Below, one piece after another: positions 7,895 to 14,696 of a DNA stretch of 21,196 nt. Made by a program: the position numbers and the translations under genes. The number at the start of each line of letters is the position of its first letter. Position 1 is the first letter of the stretch. This stretch comes from Mageeibacillus sp. UBA5734 (GTDB lineage Bacteria; Bacillota; Clostridia; Saccharofermentanales; UBA5734): the NCBI GenBank assembly GCA_002419365.1, contig DIGA01000108.1, positions 1-21,196 on the forward strand, read 5' to 3'. Under the pieces are notes generated by a model, which was not told where the DNA came from, searched no databases, and was given only the letters and a program-made list of their open reading frames with translations.

Positions 7895-8710
7895 ATGCCT
7901 GCCGACCTGACTGCGCTGAAAAGCACGTTGTCCTGGGCCATACCGGTTCCGGACAGGACCGAGATTCCGGACTCATTCAAGAGTGAGTATGACCTGCATT
8001 TTAAAGCCGATGAAGCGCCCTATATTTTATACAATCCTATCCAGGACCATTTGCGGTCTTTGAGTGATGAGAAACTGATCTGTCTCGTACCAGACCGGCT
8101 GGTCATTCTGGCGGCGAACCATTCACCCTTTGTCTGTTCGTTCAGCGACGTCGTCTATTTCCGCCAGGAAGAGGAGCTTCTCGCCTACAGCCTGACCATC
8201 CTCACCCAGACCGATGAGGTCCGGGTTGATTACAATGCCGCCTGTGCGGATCTGTTTGAGCCCGTCATCAGCCATTTGCGCATCCGTGGCGAAACAGCCA
8301 AGACTGGCCATGGCGAATGGCAGCGTCTGTCTGAACTGGCCCGCCAGGATCTCAAGTTCACCAATTATGCCCGTCAGGTGATGCGTGACAGTGGTAACTT
8401 GGTCGATCTGGTCTACCAGCCGGAGCTGGTAGTCGATAACCAGACCATCGTGGACACCAGCCTGTTGCTGCTGACCGAAACCGAACTGTGCTGGGTCTGC
8501 AATGAGCGCAAGGAATGGATCAATGAGCCTGTATACGGCGGTGTTTTCAGCATTACTGGCCGCGCTGCCATTGCCGGACATGAAATCATTTCGGCAGCAG
8601 ATAATGGCCTCTACCAGTTGATCATCACCTTGCTCGGCAATTATCACTGGCGGATCCCTTTCACGGCAGACCGCCGGGAGGCCATCGAAAAATTACTCCA
8701 GTCGTTGTAA
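7895..8710 (+). CDS. Uncharacterised protein with two PH-like halves
   Basis: A 271-aa protein I do not recognise by name. It has no signal peptide or membrane helix. Two segments share the same strand pattern ending in a helix: about residues 52-130 (KLICLVPDRLVILAAN, then VVYFRQEEELLAYSLTIL) and about 183-271 (LLLLTETELCWVCNE, then YQLIITLLGNYHWRIPF and a final helix EAIEKLLQSL). Each ends in the strands-plus-helix layout of a bacterial PH-like domain, so I infer an internal duplication. ATG 7895 is chosen because GAAAGGGG lies 9 nt before it; the in-frame ATG 7844 lies within the -10 element. It precedes the corrinoid genes by 104 bp and could be co-transcribed with them. Function unknown; a scaffold or sensing role would be guesswork. 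Confidence 0.75.
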   Translation: MPADLTALKSTLSWAIPVPDRTEIPDSFKSEYDLHFKADEAPYILYNPIQDHLRSLSDEKLICLVPDRLVILAANHSPFVCSFSDVVYFRQEEELLAYSLTILTQTDEVRVDYNAACADLFEPVISHLRIRGETAKTGHGEWQRLSELARQDLKFTNYARQVMRDSGNLVDLVYQPELVVDNQTIVDTSLLLLTETELCWVCNERKEWINEPVYGGVFSITGRAAIAGHEIISAADNGLYQLIITLLGNYHWRIPFTADRREAIEKLLQSL

Positions 8711-8768
8711 ACCGCGCAAAAAAGTACCAAGAATCAAAAAAATACAATAGGATTTGATCCATTCAGGG

Positions 8769-8792
8769 GGTAATCTTGAGCACAAGATTACC
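8769..8792 (+). promoter_or_regulatory. Perfect inverted repeat in the leader of the methyltransferase gene
   Basis: GGTAATCTTG (8769-8778) and CAAGATTACC (8783-8792) form a perfect 10-bp stem around AGCA; as RNA it extends by four G-U/G-C/A-U pairs. It ends about 12 nt before the AAGGAG ribosome site (8804-8809). It could be an operator or an RNA structure that tunes translation. A TACAAT (8743-8748) lies upstream as a possible -10, without a good -35. It is too small to be a cobalamin riboswitch. Confidence 0.55.
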
Positions 8793-8814
8793 TCTTATGG
8801 TTCAAGGAGATTGT

Positions 8815-10170
8815 ATGAACGGCAAGGAACGAATTCTCAAGACCCTCCGGTATGAGCCGGTCGACCGACCCGCCTGGGTGCCTTTCGCGGGCGTGCATGC
8901 TGGTTCTTTGATCGGCAAGAACGCCACTGAAATGCTCTCCGACGGACAGAACCTGTTCGATGGCCTGATGCAGGTCCACAAACTCTACCAGCCGGATGGC
9001 ATGCCGGTGGTTTTCGACCTCCAGGTCGAAGCTGAAATCCTGGGCTGCGAGTTGCATTGGGCCGAGTTCGGCCCGCCCTCTGTCAAGACACACCCGCTGG
9101 CCGACACGCAGGACATGCTCTGTGACTGCCTCCAGCCGGCTGCAGACAAGGGCCGCCTGCCGATGATCCTCGATGTCATGAAGAAGGTCAAGGCAGCCGT
9201 CGGCGCTGACACCGCCCTGTACGGACTGATCTGCGGCCCGTTCACCCTGGCCTCCCATCTGCGCGGCAACGAGCTGTTCATGGACCTGATCCTCGAGGAG
9301 GACTATGTCCAGGAACTGATGACCTACACCACTCAGACGGCGCTCAAGATGATCGACCTGTACGCGGATGCCGGCATGGATGTCATTGCCGTCGTCGACC
9401 CACTGGTCTCCCAGATCTCGCCGGATCATTTCACCACCGCCTGCCACACCGCTTTCAAGACCATTTTTGATTATGTCCGGGCCAAAGGGCTGGCCTCGAG
9501 CTTCTTTGTCTGTGGCAATGCGACTCGACAGCTGGAAGTCATGTGCGAAACTGCCCCCGACTCGATCTCGATCGACGAAAATGTCGACATGGCTTCAGCC
9601 AAGGCAATCACCGACCGTTACAACATCGCCATCGGCGGCAACATCCCTCTGACCACCCTGATGCTGCACGGCACCCAGCAGGAAAACATGAAATACGTCG
9701 TCAACATGCTGGACACCCTGTCCCACGACAACCTGATCATCGCCCCCGGTTGCGATATGCCTTACCATGTGCCGGCGATGAATGCGATCGGCGCTGCCCA
9801 GGCCGTCCGCGAAACCGGCGTCACCCGCGAAATGGTCAAGAACTACGAAGCGCCCAAGCTCGACATCGAAGTGACACTGCCAGATTACGCCAGCCTGAAA
9901 AAGCCGCTGGTCGAGGTCTTCACGCTCGACTCCGCTACCTGCGCTGCTTGCACCTACATGATGGAAGCGATGAATGTCGCTGGTGACCATTACGGTGAGA
10001 AAATCGACCTGGTCGAATACAAGTTCACGGAAAAGGTCAACATCGCCCGCTGCATCAAAATGGGCGTGACCAACCTGCCTTGTGTCTATGTCAACGGCCA
10101 GCTCAAATGGTCCTCGATCATTCCGAGCCGTGAAGAACTCTTCGGCTACATCGACAGCCTGTTGGGCTAA
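8815..10170 (+). CDS. UroD/MtaA-type corrinoid methyltransferase fused to a thioredoxin-like domain
   Basis: A 451-aa cytoplasmic protein. Residues about 1-345 are a uroporphyrinogen-decarboxylase-fold methyltransferase (starts NGKERILKTLRYEPVDRPAWVPF) of the MtaA/MtbA/CmuA group, which moves methyl groups between a corrinoid protein and a thiol cofactor or other acceptor. MtaA-type enzymes bind zinc with HxC plus a distal Cys. Here C233 (FFVCGNATRQ) and C313 (APGCDMP) are present but the His position is F231. Residues about 364-451 are an extra thioredoxin-like domain with CAAC (C376, C379) and a cis-Pro-like LPCVYVNG loop. Methyltransferases of this group usually end near the first domain, at about 340-370 aa. 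The start is set by AAGGAG, 5 nt before ATG 8815. The CobW gene follows after 3 nt, and a corrinoid protein is third in the set, so a methyl-transfer role is far likelier than haem synthesis. Confidence 0.85.
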   Translation: MNGKERILKTLRYEPVDRPAWVPFAGVHAGSLIGKNATEMLSDGQNLFDGLMQVHKLYQPDGMPVVFDLQVEAEILGCELHWAEFGPPSVKTHPLADTQDMLCDCLQPAADKGRLPMILDVMKKVKAAVGADTALYGLICGPFTLASHLRGNELFMDLILEEDYVQELMTYTTQTALKMIDLYADAGMDVIAVVDPLVSQISPDHFTTACHTAFKTIFDYVRAKGLASSFFVCGNATRQLEVMCETAPDSISIDENVDMASAKAITDRYNIAIGGNIPLTTLMLHGTQQENMKYVVNMLDTLSHDNLIIAPGCDMPYHVPAMNAIGAAQAVRETGVTREMVKNYEAPKLDIEVTLPDYASLKKPLVEVFTLDSATCAACTYMMEAMNVAGDHYGEKIDLVEYKFTEKVNIARCIKMGVTNLPCVYVNGQLKWSSIIPSREELFGYIDSLLG

Positions 10171-10173
10171 GCT

Positions 10174-11118
10174 ATGACCACGATCTACCTGATCACTGGA
10201 TTTCTGGGTGCGGGCAAGACGACGTTCCTCAAGGAACGTCTCTTGCACGCACCGGTCCGCACGGGCGTCCTGGTTAATGATTTCGGCAAGGTCAATTTTG
10301 ACGGTCTCCAGATCAAGCGCCAGGGCATGGACTTGATTGAGTTGTCTAATGGCTCGATCTTCTGCAGCTGCCTCAAGGACAATTTCATTGAAGGCCTGGT
10401 TGAGCTCGTTGAGCGCTCGCTCGATGAGGTCTACATCGAAAGCTCCGGCCTGGCTGATCCGTCGGACATGGGCAAGGTCCTCGACAGTGTCCGGCTGCGC
10501 CTGACATGCGGGGATTTTACCTTTGGTGGAGCGATCTGTCTGGTCGATGCCCTGTTTTTCCCCAAGGTCCTGCCGAAAATGGTCTCAGTCGAACGCCAGC
10601 TGCGCCACAGCCATCTGGTCGTGATCAACAAGTGTGACCTGGTCGGTGAAGACCAGTTGGCCCAGGTTGAGCAGACGATTTCCGCCCTGAATCCGCAGGC
10701 GAAAATCCTGCGTACGACTTATGGCCAGGTCGCCTGGGATCGCCTGGGGCTGAATGTTTTCGCCATCGCGGATGAAGAGACGACCAACCGGATCGAGACC
10801 CGTAACAAGAACCTGGTCCTGCAGCTGGTCTATGAGCCTGACGAAGCAGTCTTCCGGGATTTTCTCAGTGCCATCGGCAGCCACTTTTTCCGGGTCAAAG
10901 GGCTCGTCCGCCTGGGTGGCCAGATCCAGAAAGTAGACCAGGTCAATCAACAGATCCAGATCGAACCCTATCATCTGGAAAATGGTGACGACCCGCCGGC
11001 AGCCCTGCAGGAGATTGGCCGTCTGGTCTGCCTGACCTCCCAGGGACTTGAAAGCATCTCGCACCTGGCCCGGATGGCCGACCAGTATCTGCCCGGCCAT
11101 TTCAAACTCGAGATGTAA
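10174..11118 (+). CDS. CobW/G3E-family GTPase (metallochaperone)
   Basis: A 314-aa P-loop GTPase of the G3E family, whose members (CobW, HypB, UreG, ZNG1) deliver metals or insert cofactors. Walker A is GFLGAGKTT (residues 9-17), the ESSGLADP segment matches the switch/Walker B region (about 89-96), and NKCDL (about 150-154) is the guanine-specificity motif. The usual metal motif GCxCC is altered to SIFCSC, leaving C64-x-C66. A C-terminal CobW_C-like part follows (FFRVKGLVRL). The ATG is 3 nt after the methyltransferase stop and lacks a clear ribosome site, so it is translated by coupling. Its place between a methyltransferase and a corrinoid protein suggests it supplies zinc to the former or helps load or maintain the latter; this is inference. 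Confidence 0.88.
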   Translation: MTTIYLITGFLGAGKTTFLKERLLHAPVRTGVLVNDFGKVNFDGLQIKRQGMDLIELSNGSIFCSCLKDNFIEGLVELVERSLDEVYIESSGLADPSDMGKVLDSVRLRLTCGDFTFGGAICLVDALFFPKVLPKMVSVERQLRHSHLVVINKCDLVGEDQLAQVEQTISALNPQAKILRTTYGQVAWDRLGLNVFAIADEETTNRIETRNKNLVLQLVYEPDEAVFRDFLSAIGSHFFRVKGLVRLGGQIQKVDQVNQQIQIEPYHLENGDDPPAALQEIGRLVCLTSQGLESISHLARMADQYLPGHFKLEM

Positions 11119-11179
11119 GACTGACCTGCACTAGCATTGAATGAGGATCACAGGATCCAACAAAAAGAAGAGGTGTACC

Positions 11180-11827
11180 ATGGAAGAATTGATGCAAAGA
11201 ATGTCAGAATCCCTGCAAAAAGGCAAAGCCAAGGACGTCAAGGCAATGGTCCAGGAAGCGATCGATGGTGGCTATTCCGCACAGAAGATCCTCAACGAGG
11301 GGCTCCTGTCCGGCATGGAGGTCATTGGTGCCAAGTTCAAGGCCAATGAGATCTATGTCCCGGATGTCCTGATCGCAGCCCGCGCCATGAAGGCCGGAAC
11401 CGATCTGCTGCGTCCGCTTCTGGTCAGCGAAGGGGTCGAAGCGATCGGCACGGTGATCATCGGCACGGTCAAGGGCGACTTGCATGACATCGGCAAGAAC
11501 CTGGTCACCATGATGATGGAAGGCAAAGGCCTGGAAGTCATCGATCTGGGCACGGATGTGCCAGCAGAAAAATTCATCGAAACCGCTATTGAGAAGAAGG
11601 CCAAGATCATTGCCTGTTCAGCCCTGCTGACCACAACCATGGGCGAAATGAAATCGATCGTCGATGCGGCTGTCTCAGCTGGTATTCGCGACCAGGTCAC
11701 GATCATGGTCGGCGGTGCTCCTGTAACCGACAATTTTGCCAAGTCCATCGGGGCCGACATATACCAGCCAGATGCCGCTACGGCCGCCGAAGCAGCCGCC
11801 AGTGTCGCCCTGGGCAAATCGGCCTGA
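11180..11827 (+). CDS. Corrinoid (cobalamin-binding) methyltransferase protein, MtaC/MtbC/MttC type
   Basis: A 215-aa methyl carrier. Residues about 1-85 form the helical B12-binding cap (EELMQRMSESLQKGKAKDV; YVPDVLIAARAMKAGTDLLRP). Residues about 88-215 are the Rossmann-like B12 domain, with DLHDIGKN giving the DxHxxG motif (D100, H102, G105; H102 is the lower cobalt ligand), S147-x-L149 and a GGAPV turn. ATG 11180 is chosen over in-frame ATG 11141 because AGAGGTG lies 6-7 nt before it and family members begin at the MEEL-like position. It accepts a methyl group from a substrate-specific methyltransferase, not encoded here, and passes it on, plausibly to the methyltransferase two genes upstream. 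A bidirectional terminator follows. Confidence 0.93.
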   Translation: MEELMQRMSESLQKGKAKDVKAMVQEAIDGGYSAQKILNEGLLSGMEVIGAKFKANEIYVPDVLIAARAMKAGTDLLRPLLVSEGVEAIGTVIIGTVKGDLHDIGKNLVTMMMEGKGLEVIDLGTDVPAEKFIETAIEKKAKIIACSALLTTTMGEMKSIVDAAVSAGIRDQVTIMVGGAPVTDNFAKSIGADIYQPDAATAAEAAASVALGKSA

Positions 11828-11856
11828 CGCACACGAACCAAGAAAAAAGAATCGAA

Positions 11857-11892
11857 AAAACCCTCCTTGGCACCAAAGCCTGGGAGGGTTTT
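11857..11892. terminator. Bidirectional terminator between corrinoid protein and activator genes
   Basis: A 10-bp stem AAAACCCTCC (11857-11866) / GGAGGGTTTT (11883-11892) with a 16-nt loop, A-rich before and T-rich after. It lies between convergent genes and has tracts suitable for ending transcription from both sides. Confidence 0.85.
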
Positions 11893-11952
11893 CTCATTTT
11901 TCCAGAGGTGGTCTGCAGTGTGGGTTCAGGACGGCTGACGCCGGTACCGGGG

Positions 11953-13848
11953 TTATTCCTCGGGGAACATCATGGCGTCGATGTAGGCGTCATTGAATCG
12001 GCGGTCGCCGGATAGCTCGATGTAGCGCACCTGATGGCGGATCTGGTCGGCCTGCTGGCGCTTTTTGTCATTCAGGAGGCACAGACTGGCGCCGAGGCCG
12101 GAACTGTTACCAACCGAGCGGATCCGGCCATAGAGGCTTTCCGGCAGCAGGCCGATCCGGATGGCTTGCTCGATGTTGAGGAAATTGCCAAACCCGCCAG
12201 CGAGATCCAGGCGCTCGATGTCCTGGAAAGTCAAACCGGCTTCTGCCAGCAACACCTCCAGTCCGGCAGCGATGGCTGCCTTGGCATTCTGCAACTCGCG
12301 CACATCCTTTTGCGACAGGAAAACGGCAGGCGCTTTTGTCCAGTTTCCGTTCTCATCAGAGTCGTCCGGTTCGGACAAGGCCAGCATTTTCTGCGGGCCG
12401 ATTTTGCCCAGCCGTCTGAGCATGGTGTCCGAGACGGTGCCGTCCAGCTCGTCCGGATCGAGCAGCCGGCCGGTTTCATCGATCACGCCTGCATCGAGCA
12501 ATGTGGCAACCAGGGCAACCAGACCGGATCCGCAGATCCCTTTGATCTGGCCGCTGATCGAAGAAAGCCGCAATTCGCCATCCTCGAGGCTGGCCTGGTC
12601 GATCGCCCCGGCAAAGGCAGGCATGCCGCAGTCGATATTGGCGCCTTCAAACGCGGGACCGGCTGCTGTTGCGCAGGCCAGGATGCCAGTGGGTCCCGCC
12701 AGGATCAGCTCGCCATTGGTACCGATGTCCAAGAGAACGCGGTTGCTGGTCCTGGCCGATGGATGGGTCTTCGTCACGGCATCATCCAGGCCGCAGGCCA
12801 GGATGCCAGCGGTCAGGTCGGCCCCGACATAGCTGGCAATCGAGGGCAGCAAGACCGCGAGGGTGTGCGGGGCCAGATGGATGCCTATTGCTCCGGCGGG
12901 CAGGATCTGTCCCCTGAGGCTGACCGGAACAAAAGGCGCAACTGCGATCCGGGCCGGGTTGAGACCCATGAGCAGATGCATGATGGTGGTATTGCCGGCC
13001 AGAGTCATGACCAGGATGTCCGAGGTCTGCACCGGCAAGATGGCTTGTCCGTCGGTTCCGGACGCATGGCTGAACGTCTGGATGTTCACCTTTTTTATGA
13101 GTTCGTCTGCCATGCTGCTGATTAAATCAGCCAGCACGTGCTGCAGCCGGCCAGCATGGTCGGCCGAGTTCCTGGCATATTCGATCCGGCTGATGACATC
13201 GGCGCCGTAGGTTTTCTGAGGGTTCATCCGGGACAGGTGGGCCAGGCGCCGGCCGGTGTTCAGGTCAAACAGGTAGGCTGCCACGGTCGTGGTGCCCAGG
13301 TCATAGGCACAGCCCAGAGTCGGCGACGATTCATCCTCGACAAAACGGACCACTTCCTGGGTGTCGGTGCGAAAATCGAAGTGGATCGGCGTCTGGCCGG
13401 ATGCGATACGCTGATGCAAATCGTTGAGCAGCTGGAAAGGAACTTTTGAGCCGGTCGCCCGCTCAAACCGGCTGTCATCAGATTCCGGATCGGCAAGTGT
13501 GGGAGGTGTCAGGACCACTTTTCCACGGCACACCAGCGGATCGAGCACGGTATCTGGCAATAGGGCGCTTTCGGCAAATTGTACTGCGTGCTGCTGGGGC
13601 AGGTGGACTTCCAGCGGCTGGTCCAGGTCCAGACCGAGCGTCTGCCAGAGCTGCTCATCAAGAATCTGCTGGCAAGACAGGACCTCCCCCAAACCCTGGA
13701 TGGTGACCAGGCATTTGCGGCAGGTGCCTTTGCCACCGCAGGGGGCCGGGACATCCTGGCGATGGTGCTGCAAGACACTTAACACGGTGCTTCCAGGAGT
13801 GGCGGCGTAGTGTTTTTTTGTTTCTGGCAGATAAACAGTCAGCTTCAT
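11953..13848 (-). CDS. RACo-type reductive activator of corrinoid protein ([2Fe-2S] + ASKHA domain)
   Basis: A 631-aa cytoplasmic protein that, by family knowledge, uses ATP and an external electron donor to reduce inactive Co(II) corrinoid back to Co(I). The N-terminal ferredoxin domain (about 1-90) has a plant-type [2Fe-2S] pattern C37-x5-C43-x2-C46-x12-C59 (PCGGKGTCRKCLVTI). The ASKHA-fold part (DUF4445 family) begins near residue 178 with LGCAYDLGTTTVAAYLFD, has VLLDIGTNGELIL near 370 and AGGFGNFLNIEQAIRIG near 545. GAGG lies about 10 nt before the ATG. It is 13 nt downstream of the DUF2284 gene on the same strand and convergent with the corrinoid protein gene, its likely client. Confidence 0.93.
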   Translation of the reverse strand: MKLTVYLPETKKHYAATPGSTVLSVLQHHRQDVPAPCGGKGTCRKCLVTIQGLGEVLSCQQILDEQLWQTLGLDLDQPLEVHLPQQHAVQFAESALLPDTVLDPLVCRGKVVLTPPTLADPESDDSRFERATGSKVPFQLLNDLHQRIASGQTPIHFDFRTDTQEVVRFVEDESSPTLGCAYDLGTTTVAAYLFDLNTGRRLAHLSRMNPQKTYGADVISRIEYARNSADHAGRLQHVLADLISSMADELIKKVNIQTFSHASGTDGQAILPVQTSDILVMTLAGNTTIMHLLMGLNPARIAVAPFVPVSLRGQILPAGAIGIHLAPHTLAVLLPSIASYVGADLTAGILACGLDDAVTKTHPSARTSNRVLLDIGTNGELILAGPTGILACATAAGPAFEGANIDCGMPAFAGAIDQASLEDGELRLSSISGQIKGICGSGLVALVATLLDAGVIDETGRLLDPDELDGTVSDTMLRRLGKIGPQKMLALSEPDDSDENGNWTKAPAVFLSQKDVRELQNAKAAIAAGLEVLLAEAGLTFQDIERLDLAGGFGNFLNIEQAIRIGLLPESLYGRIRSVGNSSGLGASLCLLNDKKRQQADQIRHQVRYIELSGDRRFNDAYIDAMMFPEE

Positions 13849-13861
13849 GTCCGGTCTCGCC

Positions 13862-14446
13862 TCAACAGTCCTGGCCTGGGTCAGAATCTAGCCCGGTGCC
13901 GGCTTTTAGACCCAGGATGATCAGGCCGACGTAGGAAACGGTATCTTTGCCGTTGTTGTACTTCAAACCACACGTTTCCAGCATGGGGTTGACGTTGATT
14001 CCGTAGGCTTCAACCGACGGAATCGCCTCGTCGGGATGGCGGCAGGGCTCATCTGGGTAGGTGCATGCGGGGCACAAATCACAGCATCCGGCATCGAGTG
14101 CCAGCAGGTGCTCGTTTGGCCAGCGTGCACGCACCGCGGCCAGTGTTTTCTGGTAAACCGCGATATGCTCGTCTTTGGCCACCATCATGCCTTCATAGTC
14201 ATAGGAATCTTCCAGCTGCCCGACGGTCTGGATGACCAGGGCGATGCGATAGGTCCGGACTTGGGCCATCAGGTCTTCGACCTCGCCGATGGCTGGCGGA
14301 CCGACCCAGCAGGTGGCAAAGCGGCCGCAATAATTCTGGGCACAGGCACCACGCAGTTCCGGGGCATAGGGGATCTGGGCCGGGTCCATGGTCGCAGCAA
14401 ACGTCGCACCACTGGCCAGGGCGAGATCGATCAAGGATTGATTCAT
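13862..14446 (-). CDS. DUF2284 predicted metal-binding protein
   Basis: A 194-aa protein of the DUF2284 family, common next to corrinoid methyltransferase genes in anaerobes; its biochemical role is not established. Family cysteine motifs are present: ACAQNYCGRFATCWVGPP near the N-terminus and CCDLCPACTYPDEPCRHP followed by PSVEAYGINV in the C-terminal half. The number and spacing of Cys suggest a metal or Fe-S site. The open frame extends to 14764, but family similarity begins at SLIDLALASGATFAATMDP. I use ATG 14446, preceded by GGAAAA; ATG 14458 (four codons longer) is a possible alternative. TATACT (complement of 14466-14471) could be its -10. It heads a two-gene operon with the activator. 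Confidence 0.85.
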   Translation of the reverse strand: MNQSLIDLALASGATFAATMDPAQIPYAPELRGACAQNYCGRFATCWVGPPAIGEVEDLMAQVRTYRIALVIQTVGQLEDSYDYEGMMVAKDEHIAVYQKTLAAVRARWPNEHLLALDAGCCDLCPACTYPDEPCRHPDEAIPSVEAYGINVNPMLETCGLKYNNGKDTVSYVGLIILGLKAGTGLDSDPGQDC

Positions 14447-14566
14447 TACGTTTTCCATGATTTTGAGTATAGCGGAAGTGCACCGGGCGTCTAATGCATT
14501 TTCATGGATATTGGTATTTTTTTGCGCACCTGTGTTGGAATAAACCCGGAATGGGAGAGTAATTAG

Positions 14567-14602
14567 ATGAAACGTACAAAAAAACGGAAGAAAAACGACT
14601 GA
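14567..14602 (+). CDS. Possible 11-aa basic leader peptide
   Basis: ATG to TGA encodes MKRTKKRKKND, in which seven of eleven residues are Lys or Arg. GGGAGAG (14553-14559) lies 7 nt before the ATG. However, the best promoter for the pyrophosphatase gene begins downstream at 14635, so an additional upstream promoter would be required. It may be chance in A-rich DNA. Confidence 0.2.
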   Translation: MKRTKKRKKND

Positions 14603-14634
14603 TTTCTGTCTGGTTTTCATCTTGTTCTTGATTG

Positions 14635-14663
14635 TTGTCAAATCGATCGATATAAAGTAAACT
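14635..14663 (+). promoter_or_regulatory. Promoter of the pyrophosphatase gene
   Basis: TTGTCA (-35, 5/6) and TAAACT (-10, 4/6) are separated by 17 bp, ending 33 bp before the start codon. The spacer contains the palindrome ATCGATCGAT (14642-14651). Confidence 0.6.
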
Positions 14664-14696
14664 GTCGAAATTTTTTCATCTTGCAAGGGGGACATC

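Larger units (their letters stand above)
14447..14696. other. Divergent intergenic region between DUF2284 and pyrophosphatase genes
   Basis: About 250 bp, richer in A+T than the genes. It contains a possible minus-strand -10 (14466-14471), a possible very small basic ORF on the plus strand (14567-14602) and the pyrophosphatase promoter. No riboswitch-like structure or larger gene is seen. Confidence 0.6.

Noticed and set aside
8711..8814. Cobalamin riboswitch before the corrinoid genes
   Set aside because: The gap is too short (104 bp) and has only a simple hairpin; no B12-box-like sequence or multi-helix structure is seen.
8815..10170. Haem-pathway uroporphyrinogen decarboxylase (HemE)
   Set aside because: The Cys motifs, the C-terminal redox domain and the corrinoid protein/activator neighbours fit a methyltransferase; no haem genes are nearby.
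12034..13125. Plus-strand frame opposite the corrinoid activator gene
   Set aside because: The minus-strand protein has ferredoxin and ASKHA motifs throughout; the plus frame has none.
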